NCBI GenBank assembly: GCA_017617805.1
Contig: JAFZVN010000089.1
Coordinates: 1-64,000 of the forward strand
DNA from: Bacteroidaceae bacterium
GTDB lineage: Bacteria > Bacteroidota > Bacteroidia > Bacteroidales > Bacteroidaceae
Length of the DNA stretch: 64,000 bases
Direction of reading: 5' to 3'
The position numbers and the translations under genes are program-made. The notes beneath the pieces were generated by a model. The model did no database searches and was not told the DNA's origin. It saw only the letters and a program-made list of their open reading frames with translations. Positions 1-9,702 of this stretch are shown one piece after another. Every line of letters starts with the position of its first letter. Positions within the stretch are counted from its first letter, which is position 1.

Positions 1-34
1 CGAAGGTACTTTCGCTCGGAAAAAATCAAATAAA

Positions 35-66
35 TTTGTTTTTTCGCTCACTTAATCGTACCTTTG
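35..66 (+). promoter_or_regulatory. Bacteroidetes-type promoter of the queuosine operon
   Basis: A -33 TTTG (35-38) and a -7 TAccTTTG (59-66) are 20 bases apart, which is the known Bacteroidetes promoter form. Transcription would start a few bases downstream, just ahead of the riboswitch at 84-114. Confidence 0.75.
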
Positions 67-83
67 CACCCGATTTACAAATC

Positions 84-114
84 CGAGTGCTTGACAAACC
101 TCGTAAAAAACAAG
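84..114 (+). promoter_or_regulatory. preQ1-I-like riboswitch
   Basis: A short stem, CGAG (84-87) with CTCG (100-103), encloses a 12-base loop (88-99). An A-rich tail (104-114) follows. Loop bases CTTG (90-93) are complementary to tail bases CAAG (111-114), giving the H-type pseudoknot of the preQ1-I class. The stem, the loop length, the A6 tract and the C-rich end of the loop all match that family. The tail lies 4 bases before the ATG at 119, so ligand binding would probably mask the ribosome binding site, which suggests translational control. The three genes downstream all concern queuosine precursors, which supports the call. Confidence 0.85.
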
Positions 115-118
115 AATT

Positions 119-805
119 ATGAAAAAAAATACAACTGTCAGCGTGTCCTTCATGCTTATGGGGATACTTTTTTGTGTCTGCCTCGTGGCATCAAACATGC
201 TGGGGACCAAAATCCTGCAAATTGGTCCGTTTTCTTTAACTGCAGGCATCATTGTCTTTCCCGTTTCTTACATCTTGAACGACTGCATCGCTGAAGTGTG
301 GGGCTTTCGAAAGGCACGTCTCATCATCTGGATGGGCTTCCTGATGAATTTCTTTGTTGTGGCATTGGGTGGCATCGCTGCCGTCATTCCCGCTCCACCT
401 TTTTGGGAAGGAGAGGAAGCTTTTAAGTTCGTCTTTGGTCTGGCACCCAGAATAGCCACAGCCAGTTTGACCGCCTTCCTGGTAGGCTCATTCCTCAATG
501 CATGGGTGATGAGTCGCATGAAGCTGCACCATCACGAACGCCGTTTCTCTTTGCGTGCCATCACGTCAACGCTGGTGGGCGAAAGTGCTGACAGCCTTAT
601 CTTCTTTCCCCTGGCATTCGGAGGTCTGATGCCCGCATCCGAACTGGGCAAGATGATGCTATTGCAAGTGGTAGCCAAGACTCTCTACGAAATCATCGTG
701 TTGCCCCTCACCACACAGGTCGTCAAATACGTCAAGCGCCATGAGGGTGTTAGCGTGTATGATGAGAACATCTCCTATAACATTTTCAAGATTAAAGAAT
801 TATGA
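119..805 (+). CDS. yhhQ: Queuosine precursor transporter (YhhQ/QueT family)
   Basis: This 228-residue inner-membrane protein belongs by sequence to the YhhQ / DUF165 (vitamin-uptake-like) family, which imports the queuosine precursors preQ0 or preQ1. It is hydrophobic throughout, with about six membrane segments, and has the family patterns around SNMLGTK (near residue 26) and [11 protein letters not shown] (near 55). The ATG at 119 lies directly after the riboswitch. Its end overlaps queC by four bases (ATGA), so the two are translationally coupled. A preQ1 sensor ahead of a preQ1/preQ0 importer makes functional sense: uptake is shut when precursor is plentiful. Which precursor is carried cannot be told from sequence. 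Confidence 0.93.
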   Translation: MKKNTTVSVSFMLMGILFCVCLVASNMLGTKILQIGPFSLTAGIIVFPVSYILNDCIAEVWGFRKARLIIWMGFLMNFFVVALGGIAAVIPAPPFWEGEEAFKFVFGLAPRIATASLTAFLVGSFLNAWVMSRMKLHHHERRFSLRAITSTLVGESADSLIFFPLAFGGLMPASELGKMMLLQVVAKTLYEIIVLPLTTQVVKYVKRHEGVSVYDENISYNIFKIKEL

Positions 806-1470
806 TACTCGATAGAAACAAGGCGCTGATTGTTTTCTCAGGAGGACAAGACAGCACCACTTGCCTGTTTTGGGCAAAGAAACATTTTGACCAAGTTTAT
901 GCATTGTGCTTCCGCTATGGTCAGAAGCATGTGGCGGAAGTGGATATAGCACGAAGTATCGCAGAGAAGGCAGGCGTGCCGTTTGAGGTGAAGGATGTAT
1001 CGTTCATCAGCGAACTGAGCAGCGGTTGTTCTTTGACCGACACCAACATCAAGATGGACGAAGAGAGAATCGGTGTTGCACCTCCCAACACTTTCGTGCC
1101 AGGGCGTAACCTCTTTTTCCTCTCCATCGCTGCTGTCTATGCTCGCGAACACGGCATCATGAACCTCGTCACAGGCGTATCCCAGACCGACTACTCTGGT
1201 TATCCTGACTGCCGCGACTCTTTCATCCGTTCGCTGAACGTCACGCTCAATCTGGCGATGGACGAGCAGTTCGTCATCCACACACCACTCATGTGGATAG
1301 ACAAGGCTGAGACATGGAAGCTCTCTGACGAGCTGGGAGTTTTCGACCTCGTTCGCAACGAGACGCTCACCTGTTATAACGGCATCAAAGGCGACGGATG
1401 CGGAGAATGCCCCGCATGCAAACTGCGTCGTCATGGACTTGAAACCTATCTAAAAATAAGAAAATCATGA
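802..1470 (+). CDS. queC: 7-cyano-7-deazaguanine (preQ0) synthase QueC
   Basis: QueC converts 7-carboxy-7-deazaguanine to preQ0 using ATP and ammonia. The protein has 222 residues, the usual length. The PP-loop SGGQDST is at residues 13-19, and the C-terminal zinc site has Cys191, Cys200, Cys203 and Cys206. It overlaps the transporter by 4 bases upstream and queF by 4 bases downstream. queD and queE, which make its substrate, are not in the window, so they lie elsewhere or the cell relies partly on imported precursors. Confidence 0.97.
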   Translation: MILDRNKALIVFSGGQDSTTCLFWAKKHFDQVYALCFRYGQKHVAEVDIARSIAEKAGVPFEVKDVSFISELSSGCSLTDTNIKMDEERIGVAPPNTFVPGRNLFFLSIAAVYAREHGIMNLVTGVSQTDYSGYPDCRDSFIRSLNVTLNLAMDEQFVIHTPLMWIDKAETWKLSDELGVFDLVRNETLTCYNGIKGDGCGECPACKLRRHGLETYLKIRKS

Positions 1471-1937
1471 ATCAAGAACGTGAAAACGAGGGTTTGAAAT
1501 CCCTCGGCAAGAAGACCGAATACCGTCAGGACTATGCCCCAGAGGTGCTGGAGACCTTCCAGAACAAACATCCCGAAAACGACTACTGGGTGCAGTTCAA
1601 CTGTCCTGAGTTCACCTCCCTGTGTCCCATCACAGGGCAGCCCGACTTCGCTGAAATCCGCATCTCCTATCTGCCCGACCAGCGCATGGTTGAGAGCAAA
1701 TCGCTGAAGCTTTACCTCTTCTCCTTCCGCAATCATGGCGACTTCCATGAGGACTGCGTCAACATCATCATGAAAGACCTCATCCGTCTCATGAATCCCA
1801 AATACATCGAAGTCACAGGCATCTTCACCCCACGTGGAGGCATCAGCATCTATCCCTACGCCAACTACGGCCGTCCAGGGACGAAATACGAAGAGATGGC
1901 TGAATACCGCCTCACACACCATGCATCCATCTCATAG
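1467..1937 (+). CDS. queF: NADPH-dependent preQ0 reductase QueF
   Basis: QueF reduces the nitrile of preQ0 to the amine preQ1, the ligand of the upstream riboswitch, so the operon is in position for product feedback. At 156 residues it is the short, unimodular type. The active-site Cys53 sits in [13 protein letters not shown], and the family motif [15 protein letters not shown], which binds NADPH, follows. The downstream acid/His pair appears in GDFHEDC. The start overlaps queC by four bases. The stop overlaps the convergent stop of the LuxR/hemerythrin gene by six bases. Confidence 0.97.
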   Translation: MNQERENEGLKSLGKKTEYRQDYAPEVLETFQNKHPENDYWVQFNCPEFTSLCPITGQPDFAEIRISYLPDQRMVESKSLKLYLFSFRNHGDFHEDCVNIIMKDLIRLMNPKYIEVTGIFTPRGGISIYPYANYGRPGTKYEEMAEYRLTHHASIS

Positions 1938-2891
1938 CTTCACACTTGAAATGTCAACAAGACCGTTGACAATGGCATAGATGGTAAGGCCTGCAGGAGA
2001 ATGGATTTGGAGTTTGCGGGCGATGTTGCGACGATGGGTGATGACGGTATTGACTGAGATGCAGAGGCGGTCGGCTATCTCCTTGTTGAGCAGACCTTGA
2101 ACAACACCTATTATCACATCTTTTTCACGGTCGGAGAGCGCCTCATTGTTGTCCTGACCAGCCTTGAAGACCATCGAGGAGATATTCTTCGCAACGTCAT
2201 CCTTCCGGGTCAGTCGCTCAAGGCGTTTGATGGCGGGAGTGAAGATGTGATCCTCCACTTCGGCATGCTGATGCAACCACTCCTCGTTGTTGTAGATGTC
2301 GTAGAGCGTGGCTGTAAGTTTATTATTGTGGTGGGCATCGGCTGGCAGATACTTAATGATCATGAGTTTCAGCTCACGCAACTTCTTGTCGGTCTGTTCA
2401 TGATGTTTCGAAAAGGTCTCGACGTTGTAGTCGTTCATGGGATGACCATTCAGGAGTGATTCCACGTATGGAAAGAGTGTCTTCTCTTCGTACTTCATGT
2501 GGCGACGGATTTCCTGTGCATATTCATCGTAAAACTTCAGGATGAGCCGACCCAGCGGGTCACTCTCGTTGATGCTCTCCTGCAATTCACGACGGATGAA
2601 GGGAAGCTGGAAGTCGAGATAGTATGTGTGGCTGGCCTTCAGATAGTGCAACAATGTGGGCACACTGATTTGCTCATCGTCCTCGAAGTTGGCATAATCA
2701 TTGATGGTGAAGTTGACAACCGCCAAGAAGGTATAGGTGTCCACTCCATTCAGACGGCACGTCTCGCTGACGGTCATGTCGCCAAAGCCGAGATTCATTC
2801 CGAATGAACCTAACGCCTGCAGCACACTATAGTTATCCCTGATCAGCGTAATCATCTTGTCGCTGGATTCATACATCTTCAAATTCTTCAT
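1932..2891 (-). CDS. LuxR-type regulator with N-terminal hemerythrin (HHE) domain
   Basis: A 319-residue protein with three parts. Residues about 15-60 resemble the DUF542/ScdA N-terminal module of RIC proteins. Residues about 85-225 form an HHE hemerythrin-like four-helix bundle with likely iron ligands in SHTYY, HMKYEEK, HHEQ and HAEVED. The C-terminus (about 250-312) is a LuxR helix-turn-helix ([29 protein letters not shown]). RIC/YtfE proteins repair iron centres after NO or oxidative stress, and hemerythrin di-iron sites bind O2. The fusion therefore suggests a one-component redox, O2 or NO sensing regulator; that is inference. It is divergent from the porin / imelysin / di-heme operon, its most obvious target. 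A -7 box TAatTTTG on the minus strand is at 2923-2930. Confidence 0.85.
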   Translation of the reverse strand: MKNLKMYESSDKMITLIRDNYSVLQALGSFGMNLGFGDMTVSETCRLNGVDTYTFLAVVNFTINDYANFEDDEQISVPTLLHYLKASHTYYLDFQLPFIRRELQESINESDPLGRLILKFYDEYAQEIRRHMKYEEKTLFPYVESLLNGHPMNDYNVETFSKHHEQTDKKLRELKLMIIKYLPADAHHNNKLTATLYDIYNNEEWLHQHAEVEDHIFTPAIKRLERLTRKDDVAKNISSMVFKAGQDNNEALSDREKDVIIGVVQGLLNKEIADRLCISVNTVITHRRNIARKLQIHSPAGLTIYAIVNGLVDISSVKL

Positions 2892-2922
2892 TGCGCGTTC
2901 TTTTTATCTTTGAATTTCGCTG

Positions 2923-2930
2923 CAAAATTA
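2923..2930 (-). promoter_or_regulatory. -7 box for the hemerythrin/LuxR regulator
   Basis: CAAAATTA on the plus strand reads TAatTTTG on the minus strand, 31 bases before the start at 2891. A CTTG about 20 bases further upstream could act as a weak -33 element. Confidence 0.5.
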
Positions 2931-2985
2931 GCCATTTTCCATGAAACATACAAGAGCACGAAGACAGTTTCATTATTTTTAGGTA

Positions 2986-3017
2986 TTGCAGTATTGGAGA
3001 AAATCGTCGTACCTTTG
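2986..3017 (+). promoter_or_regulatory. Promoter of the porin-imelysin-cytochrome operon
   Basis: TTG at 2986-2988 and TAccTTTG at 3010-3017 are 21 bases apart. The box lies 30 bases before the ATG at 3048. An in-frame ATG at 2910 is upstream of this promoter and so was not used as the start. Confidence 0.65.
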
Positions 3018-3047
3018 CACCCAGTTTTTAATCAAATAGAATCAGAG

Positions 3048-4340
3048 ATGAAAAGGTTGTTTATCACATTATTAACTGTAGTGCTGTGTCTGACAGGAAA
3101 TGCTCAGGAGAACAGCACAGACAGCACTCGTCAGGAAAAGAAAACATCACGGCTCAGCGTGGGAGGGTATGGTGAAGCCAACTTCACTCGCAATTTCTTC
3201 AGCGACCACGTGAGTCGATACAGTCAACCAGAAGAACACAAGAATGATCCCAGTCATGGACGTTTCGACATTCCTCATGCCGTCATCTATCTTGGGTATG
3301 ACTTTGGTCAGGGATGGAGCTTCGGTACGGAGATTGAGTTTGAGCACGGAGGTGCAGGCGTTGCCTACGAAAAGGAAGATGAGGAAGGTGGCGAATGGGA
3401 ACAGGAGACCGAGAAAGGTGGTGAGGTGGAACTGGAACAATTCTGGATTCAGAAGTCGTTTGCCCGTTGGGCCAATATCCGTGCAGGACACATTGTGGTG
3501 CCTGTAGGCTTGAACAATGCCCATCACGAACCCCTCCAGTATTTCACCGTCTATCGCCCTGAAGGAGAGAACACCATCTTGCCCAGCACATGGCATCAGA
3601 CAGGTGTCTCATTTTGGGGACGGCATGGTGATTTCCGCTATGAAGCTCAGTTTCTGGCAGGTCTGAATGCCGACCAATTCACCAATACAGGCTGGATTCA
3701 TAAGGGACATAAGTCATCGCTGGAATTTGATGTGGCCAACAAATATGCCACAGCGCTGCGCATCGACAACTACTCCGTTTCTGGTTTACGCATCGGTTTG
3801 AGCGGCTACTATGGTCACAGCATCGGAAACACTTATCCCAACGATGCCGACGGAGCTGGTGCCACCTATCAAGGGGCTGTTGCCATCGGCAGCATCGACT
3901 TCACCTACAATGCTCACAACTGGATTGTTCGTGGACAAGCCGATTATGGCTATCTGGGCGACGCTGCAGAATTGAAATACATGTACAACCGTCTCAATTC
4001 CAAATCGCCATACAAGCATTCGGCATTCGTCAGCAGCCATGCTTACGCCATTGGCATCGAGGCGGGCTACAATATCTTCTCACAGATTCAGAGCTTGCGC
4101 CAACAAGGGAAACGCCTCTATCTCTTTGGGCGATATGAAGCTTACAATCCCTACGCCAGCAAAACGAACGGCGTGAGTTACGACTATACGGCTGTGAAAC
4201 GCATGGCATTCGGTTTCAACTATCATCCGATTCGCCAGATTGTCATCAAGGGAGAATACTCGAAGCGGTTCCTCAAGAGCCTATTCAACGACGAGCCTTC
4301 CGTGAGTGTCGGCGTGGCCTACGAAGGATTCTTCCTATAA
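3048..4340 (+). CDS. Outer-membrane porin-like beta-barrel protein
   Basis: A 430-residue protein with a signal peptide (MKRLFITLLTVVLCLTGNAQ), followed by alternating aromatic beta strands and ending in a C-terminal Phe-Leu typical of outer-membrane barrels. It resembles the phosphate-selective (OprO/P-like) porin superfamily, but the substrate cannot be named. An acidic stretch rich in Glu and Gly lies near residues 105-130, within a predicted external loop. The start at 3048 was chosen because it follows the promoter and gives a clean signal peptide. It is first in an operon with imelysin, a di-heme oxidoreductase and CcsBA, so an iron or haem related role is plausible but inferred. Confidence 0.8.
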   Translation: MKRLFITLLTVVLCLTGNAQENSTDSTRQEKKTSRLSVGGYGEANFTRNFFSDHVSRYSQPEEHKNDPSHGRFDIPHAVIYLGYDFGQGWSFGTEIEFEHGGAGVAYEKEDEEGGEWEQETEKGGEVELEQFWIQKSFARWANIRAGHIVVPVGLNNAHHEPLQYFTVYRPEGENTILPSTWHQTGVSFWGRHGDFRYEAQFLAGLNADQFTNTGWIHKGHKSSLEFDVANKYATALRIDNYSVSGLRIGLSGYYGHSIGNTYPNDADGAGATYQGAVAIGSIDFTYNAHNWIVRGQADYGYLGDAAELKYMYNRLNSKSPYKHSAFVSSHAYAIGIEAGYNIFSQIQSLRQQGKRLYLFGRYEAYNPYASKTNGVSYDYTAVKRMAFGFNYHPIRQIVIKGEYSKRFLKSLFNDEPSVSVGVAYEGFFL

Positions 4341-4396
4341 GGGTAAGAAGAACACCTTGTATAGATTTTCATCAATTATCAACACATATTAGAACA

Positions 4397-5734
4397 ATGA
4401 AAAAAACAATTTTCACATTGGCAACCCTCATGATGGGACTCGCCTTCGCTGGATGCAGCGACAATGACAACAACAATGAGAACAAAGATGATCAGTTCAA
4501 CATCGTCACCACCACTCCACTGGTCGATCAGGACAGCTATGCCCAGAATACCACTGAGGCCAACTACAGCAACAAGCAATTCGGGCAACAGGCGATCGAT
4601 GACTGCTTGAACCTGATCAGCGGGCTGGAAAACGCCAGCACCACCATCAACACCTCAAAGTTGAGCGAAGAACAGGAGGCTTATCTCCGCAAGGTATTGG
4701 AAACGCTGGTGGGCAACGTGATTGTACCCACCTATACGCAGTTGGCTGATGATGTGGAGGATTTGGAGAGCACGCTGAACGGACTGACCGTCCACAGCAT
4801 TACGCAAGCACAAATTGACAAGGCTTGTGCTGACTTCAAACAAGCTCGTCTGAACTGGGAGCGTTCAGAGGCATTCCTGATGGGTGCAGCTTCCGACTTC
4901 GACATCGACCCCACTATCGACTCATGGCCTCTGAACCGCAGCCTATTGCTCAACTATTTTAATAATGGTATGGATGACGAGATGCTGGAGGATGCCACCA
5001 TTCTGGGTTTTCATGCCTTGGAGTTCATCTTGTTCCGCAATGGTCAGAACCGTAAGGTCGCCGAATTACAGGGAAATGACACCTACACCAACTTTGAGAA
5101 CATCACAGGTGCACAAGAACTGGCATACGCTCAGACCATCTGCACCCTGCTGAAACAGCGTTGTTTCCAACTGCAAGTGGCTTGGGAGGGTGAGACCGCA
5201 GCCAATGCCAATCGCGTCGCTATTGTCAAAGCTGCCAACCTGAATTATAAGACCAACAGCGGTCTGTCGTATGGAGAGAATCTGGCCAAGGCTGGCATCA
5301 GTGGCAGCAAGAGTTCCTTCCCTACCCTGAAGTCTGCGATTGCCCAAGTGCTGAGCGACGATGAAGGTTCTTGCTTGGCTATCTGCAACGAGGTGGGCAC
5401 AGCCAAAATTGCCAACCCCTTCTCTGCTGGTGACATTGCCTATGTGGAATCGCCTTACAGCTACAATTCCATCACCGATTTCCGCGACAATATCCGCAGC
5501 ATCCGCAACGTTTGGTTGGGTTCTACAGACAAGATAGCCAACAAATACAGCTTCCACACTTTCTTTGCCAGCGTGAAAAGCGAAAAAGTGAACACCGCCG
5601 TCGAGAGCAACTATGTCAATGCCATTGCCAGCATTAGCAATATGCCTGCTCCGTTCGTGAAATACTGCAGTATCGTATGGGGAAAGAACTTCGATGACCC
5701 CGATAACTGGGATTCCATTTCGGAGGAGGAATAA
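4397..5734 (+). CDS. Imelysin family lipoprotein
   Basis: A 445-residue lipoprotein: MKKTIFTLATLMMGLAFAGC carries a lipobox at Cys20, followed by an Asn/Asp-rich linker. The imelysin signature GxHxxE is present as GFHALE at residues 204-209. Imelysin (peptidase M75-like, related to EfeO) proteins are periplasmic or surface proteins linked to iron uptake; proteolytic activity is doubtful for most of them. It sits 56 bases after the porin and 25 bases before the di-heme oxidoreductase, a neighbour often seen with imelysins. The metal bound is not shown by sequence. Confidence 0.9.
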   Translation: MKKTIFTLATLMMGLAFAGCSDNDNNNENKDDQFNIVTTTPLVDQDSYAQNTTEANYSNKQFGQQAIDDCLNLISGLENASTTINTSKLSEEQEAYLRKVLETLVGNVIVPTYTQLADDVEDLESTLNGLTVHSITQAQIDKACADFKQARLNWERSEAFLMGAASDFDIDPTIDSWPLNRSLLLNYFNNGMDDEMLEDATILGFHALEFILFRNGQNRKVAELQGNDTYTNFENITGAQELAYAQTICTLLKQRCFQLQVAWEGETAANANRVAIVKAANLNYKTNSGLSYGENLAKAGISGSKSSFPTLKSAIAQVLSDDEGSCLAICNEVGTAKIANPFSAGDIAYVESPYSYNSITDFRDNIRSIRNVWLGSTDKIANKYSFHTFFASVKSEKVNTAVESNYVNAIASISNMPAPFVKYCSIVWGKNFDDPDNWDSISEEE

Positions 5735-5759
5735 CATAACCTTTTAATACATAACATAT

Positions 5760-7523
5760 ATGATGAACCAAACGAATTTTGTTAAATTCGCATACATCGG
5801 AATGCTGTCAGCTTTTGTGCTGACAGCATGTTCCAATCATGATGAAAATGCCAGCGGATTGGGTTCGCTGACCCCAGAAGAACAAGTATTTGGCAAGGCC
5901 ACGGGCAACTTCACCGCTGAAGAATGGTATCCAGGTGGACAGCTCGGAACGACAGAGAAAGCCAGTTATTCGGCTCCTGCTCCAGCTGTGTCGAATGTTA
6001 CTGGCATGGAAGAAGACTTCATCACAGGCGAGGGATTCTTCTCGAAGCTCTACACCTTCGAGCAGGAACCTCGCAAGGGTTTAGGTCCTGCATGGGTTCG
6101 TAATTCGTGCATCGCCTGTCACCCCAGTTATGGACACGGCAAGCGCCAGACAGAATACCGCGCCAACCAAATTGGCAATGGCTATCTGCTGGTCATCTAT
6201 CATCCTGACACCAATGGATACATCACGGAGGTGACAGGTATGCCTCAGACACAGGCCATGTCTCCCTTCAAAGCGCCTATCGACGAGAACCAAATCTCCA
6301 TCGAGTGGAAGAACGTGACCGCCATGGAAAGCGGTCTGCCCATGCAGTTTGAGGATGGCGAGGAGTATTCCCTCATCTATCCTGAAGTGACCATCCCACA
6401 GACAGCATTCAACACTAATCCCAAGCCTACAAACTACGAAGTCCGCTTGGAATCGACCATCGGCATCTATGGCACAGGCTTGCTCGATGCCCTCACCGAC
6501 GAGGACATAGAGGCTCAGTGGTTGGCAGAATCCAAGTATGTCGAACTGAATCCAGCTCTATGGGACAAGGAAGCTGGCACATTCAAGGCTTCAGCTTATT
6601 ACTCAGCAGGTTACAATGACACAGGCACATTCCGCAATGGCCAACATGGTCCGCTGAAGCGCTTCACCTATGCGATGACCCGTGGTTCGCTGCAAGATGG
6701 TGCAGGCGCCAATGCCATTTGGAACATCACCAACGTGACACGTTCCGACCGCCACTTCCTCTACACCACCCCAGCCTGGGCAAAGGCACAAAGCGAAGAT
6801 GCGGAGGTCATCCAATACATCAAGGAGCATGGCGCAGCAGCGTCGAGCCTCCTGCATCCTTACTTTGCTGATGGAACGGATGAGGGAATCGCAGCCCGTG
6901 TGAACGAGATTCTGAGCTGTTCATCGATTGCCAAGAAAGAAACTTTCGACAAGTACCTCTTCAATGGAGCGCCTTATTGGGGACAGGATGAGATGAGCGA
7001 CAAGCAGTATTATCAGTTCATGGTATGGCATCGAGGACTGGCTGTGCCTGCTGCACGCAATCTGCACGATGCTGAAGTACAGCGCGGCAAGGAACTCTTC
7101 TCACAGATGGGTTGTGCCCAATGTCACCGTCCTTCTTGGAAGACAGGTTCCGACAACATGTGGGTGGATGCCAGTATCAAGGCATACGCCCAGAGCCTTG
7201 GAAAGAATGCTACTGACATGTTGCCTAAGTATCCCAACCAAACCATCTGGCCCTATACCGATATGGTGCAGCACCGACTTTTCATGAAGAATGACATCCG
7301 CACGGGTTGGTGTCGTACCACACCATTGTGGGGACGTGGCCTCTCCCGTCAGTTGACAGGCGCTGATGACCGGTTGCACGATTGTCGAGCTCGCACAGTG
7401 CTGGAAGCCATCATGTGGCATGGTTATTCGAAGGCATCAGATGCCTATAGAGCCACGGAGAAGTTCTTCCATCTGAAGAAAGAAGAGCGTGATGCCATCA
7501 TCAAGTTTATTGAATCCATTTAA
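5760..7523 (+). CDS. Di-heme c-type oxidoreductase (DUF1111 family) lipoprotein
   Basis: A 587-residue exported lipoprotein (LTAC, lipid Cys near residue 24) with two haem-c sites: CIACH at residues 117-121 and CAQCH at 452-456. It matches the DUF1111 / putative di-heme peroxidase or thiol oxidoreductase family, which commonly neighbours imelysin genes. The electron donor and substrate are unknown. The next gene, ccsBA, starts in the TAATG overlap and encodes the haem-attachment machinery this protein needs. Starts at 5760 or 5763 (ATGATG) cannot be told apart. Confidence 0.9.
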   Translation: MMNQTNFVKFAYIGMLSAFVLTACSNHDENASGLGSLTPEEQVFGKATGNFTAEEWYPGGQLGTTEKASYSAPAPAVSNVTGMEEDFITGEGFFSKLYTFEQEPRKGLGPAWVRNSCIACHPSYGHGKRQTEYRANQIGNGYLLVIYHPDTNGYITEVTGMPQTQAMSPFKAPIDENQISIEWKNVTAMESGLPMQFEDGEEYSLIYPEVTIPQTAFNTNPKPTNYEVRLESTIGIYGTGLLDALTDEDIEAQWLAESKYVELNPALWDKEAGTFKASAYYSAGYNDTGTFRNGQHGPLKRFTYAMTRGSLQDGAGANAIWNITNVTRSDRHFLYTTPAWAKAQSEDAEVIQYIKEHGAAASSLLHPYFADGTDEGIAARVNEILSCSSIAKKETFDKYLFNGAPYWGQDEMSDKQYYQFMVWHRGLAVPAARNLHDAEVQRGKELFSQMGCAQCHRPSWKTGSDNMWVDASIKAYAQSLGKNATDMLPKYPNQTIWPYTDMVQHRLFMKNDIRTGWCRTTPLWGRGLSRQLTGADDRLHDCRARTVLEAIMWHGYSKASDAYRATEKFFHLKKEERDAIIKFIESI

Positions 7524-9544
7524 TGAGGAAAATTCTTATAGCACTTTACATCGTGGTGGTTGTCATGATGGCAGCCGCCACGATGATTGAAAAACATCAT
7601 GGCACAACGTATGTCGCTGACAACATCTATGGTGCTTGGTGGTTCTCGGCACTATGGGCATTGCTCACCAGTGTCGCCATCTTCTATTTCATCAAGAGGA
7701 AGGTTCGTCGCCCTTTGGTCATCGTGCTCCATCTGTCATTTTGCGTCATTCTGGCTGGAGCCTTGCTTACTCATTTGACAGCAAAAAGAGGCATTGTTTT
7801 GTTGCGAAAAGGGCAGGTTACAACCCATTATCTAACACAAGACTTGAAGGAGCACAAACTGCCTTTCAGCATCACACTGCAACAGTTCGAAATTATGTAT
7901 CATGAGGGTACGAACGCCCCTGCCGATTACATTTCCCATGTCACGATTGACCGCCAACCCTTCACCATCTCCATGAATCAGATAGCCAACCATAAAGGCA
8001 TCCGGCTCTATCAAAACAACTATGATGAAGATTTGCAAGGCAGCGTTCTTTCCTTAAACAGCGACCCTTGGGGCATTCCCGTCACCTATGGCGGCTATGC
8101 CTTGCTCTTCATCTCGCTCATTTGGATGCTGATTGACCCCCAAGGCACATATCGGAAGATATTGAGAAGCATGACCAATGCCAAACGTTCAATGATATTG
8201 GCACTCTGCATGCTGTCACTCTCCCCACTCCATGCTGCCCCTCGCGCTCTTCCTGCTGAGACAGCCGAACGGTTTGGTCAATTGTTCGTGGTTTACAACG
8301 AACGTATATGTCCCATGCAGACCTATGCCCTCGACTTCACCAAAAAGCTGTATGGCAAGCGTCGCTATCAGGATTTCACAGCCGAGCAAGTACTCACAGG
8401 ATTCATCTTCTTCTATGACGATTGGGTGCAAGTACCCCTGAAGCAAGAGACAAAGCCGATGAAGATGGACGAGAAACGAATGCTCATCATGCAACTGCAT
8501 CAGGGCACACCACTCAAGATCTTCCCCTACGCAGAACAAGACAAAATCAGCTGGTATGCACCGACCAGTTCCCTGCCCGACACGATGGACGAAGAACATC
8601 AGAAGTACATGCGCGACGTGTTCAGTCTGCTGAATGGAGAAATCCAGGCTGGCCATTACGACATCGCCAATCAGTATTTGGACAAAATGCTGGAATATCA
8701 GAAAACCTTCGGACAGCGTTCCTTACCCAGCCCCTTGCGTGTCAAAGCAGAACGTATCTACAATCAGATACCCTTTGCCACCATCCTCTTCATGGTTTGC
8801 CTCACAGCAGGCTTTCTCCTATTCCTGGTGGGCATCTTTCGTCCCTCATGGCTCCGTTCACCCATCTCCAAAGTGCTGCTATTGATGGTCTGGAGCGCAT
8901 TGACCCTCTGTTTGGCGCTTCGATGGATCGTGACCGGCAACATCCCCATGTCCAATGGCTATGAAACGATGCTGGCACTGGCTTGGTTCATCATGCTTGC
9001 CACCCTGTTCATGTCCTCCCTCTCGCCACTCATCACCACCTTTGGCTTCCTGCTCTCAGGCTTCTTCTTGCTCGTCAGCCACATCTCACAGATGGATCCT
9101 CTGATGACCCATCTCATGCCAGTGCTCAACTCCCCCTTGCTGACCCTCCATGTGTCCGTCATCATGATGGCCTATGCCCTGTTGTCACTCACATTCATCA
9201 GCTCGGTCACAGCCCTTCTGCAGCCTAAAAAGCGTCACGAGATGCACCTCCTCTCCCAACTGATGCTCTTTCCCGCCCTCACGTTCATGGGTTTCGGCAT
9301 CTTTATTGGAGCCATCTGGGCGAATGTGTCATGGGGCACCTACTGGTCGTGGGATCCCAAGGAAACGTGGGCGCTCATCACCTTCATGATTTATGCCGCT
9401 CCAGCCCATCGCTCCTTCTCACCCCTCCATCCACACCATTCCTCCCTCTTCTACCACATCTACATGACCCTTGCATTCCTCACGATTCTCATGACCTATT
9501 TCGGCGTCAACTATTTTCTTGGTGGCATGCATTCTTATGCTTAA
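7523..9544 (+). CDS. ccsBA: System II cytochrome c biogenesis protein CcsBA (ResB-ResC fusion)
   Basis: A 673-residue membrane protein. The N-terminal part (to about residue 400) is ResB/CcsB-like, with membrane segments and a large periplasmic region. The C-terminal part is the CcsA/ResC haem-handling domain with the WGTYWSWDPKE motif at 604-614. It exports haem and attaches it to CxxCH motifs of periplasmic cytochromes. Its start overlaps the stop of the di-heme gene by one base, so the main client is probably that protein. A single-chain CcsBA is known in several Bacteroidetes and epsilonproteobacteria. Confidence 0.92.
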   Translation: MRKILIALYIVVVVMMAAATMIEKHHGTTYVADNIYGAWWFSALWALLTSVAIFYFIKRKVRRPLVIVLHLSFCVILAGALLTHLTAKRGIVLLRKGQVTTHYLTQDLKEHKLPFSITLQQFEIMYHEGTNAPADYISHVTIDRQPFTISMNQIANHKGIRLYQNNYDEDLQGSVLSLNSDPWGIPVTYGGYALLFISLIWMLIDPQGTYRKILRSMTNAKRSMILALCMLSLSPLHAAPRALPAETAERFGQLFVVYNERICPMQTYALDFTKKLYGKRRYQDFTAEQVLTGFIFFYDDWVQVPLKQETKPMKMDEKRMLIMQLHQGTPLKIFPYAEQDKISWYAPTSSLPDTMDEEHQKYMRDVFSLLNGEIQAGHYDIANQYLDKMLEYQKTFGQRSLPSPLRVKAERIYNQIPFATILFMVCLTAGFLLFLVGIFRPSWLRSPISKVLLLMVWSALTLCLALRWIVTGNIPMSNGYETMLALAWFIMLATLFMSSLSPLITTFGFLLSGFFLLVSHISQMDPLMTHLMPVLNSPLLTLHVSVIMMAYALLSLTFISSVTALLQPKKRHEMHLLSQLMLFPALTFMGFGIFIGAIWANVSWGTYWSWDPKETWALITFMIYAAPAHRSFSPLHPHHSSLFYHIYMTLAFLTILMTYFGVNYFLGGMHSYA

Positions 9545-9624
9545 AAACACTCGCAAAACCTTGTATTGTGTTACTGAGAGAAATGAAAACCTTTTCAAAA
9601 TAAAGCATTTTCTCCCCTGACTTC

Positions 9625-9655
9625 TTGCAATTACGAGATTTTTTTCGTATCTTTG
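9625..9655 (+). promoter_or_regulatory. Promoter of the HU-like gene
   Basis: TTG at 9625-9627 and TAtcTTTG at 9648-9655 are 20 bases apart. The ATG at 9703 follows 47 bases later. Confidence 0.7.
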
Positions 9656-9702
9656 CAAAAGAAATCACTTTGGGGCTACCCGACACAAAAAAGCAGAAGA
9701 AT

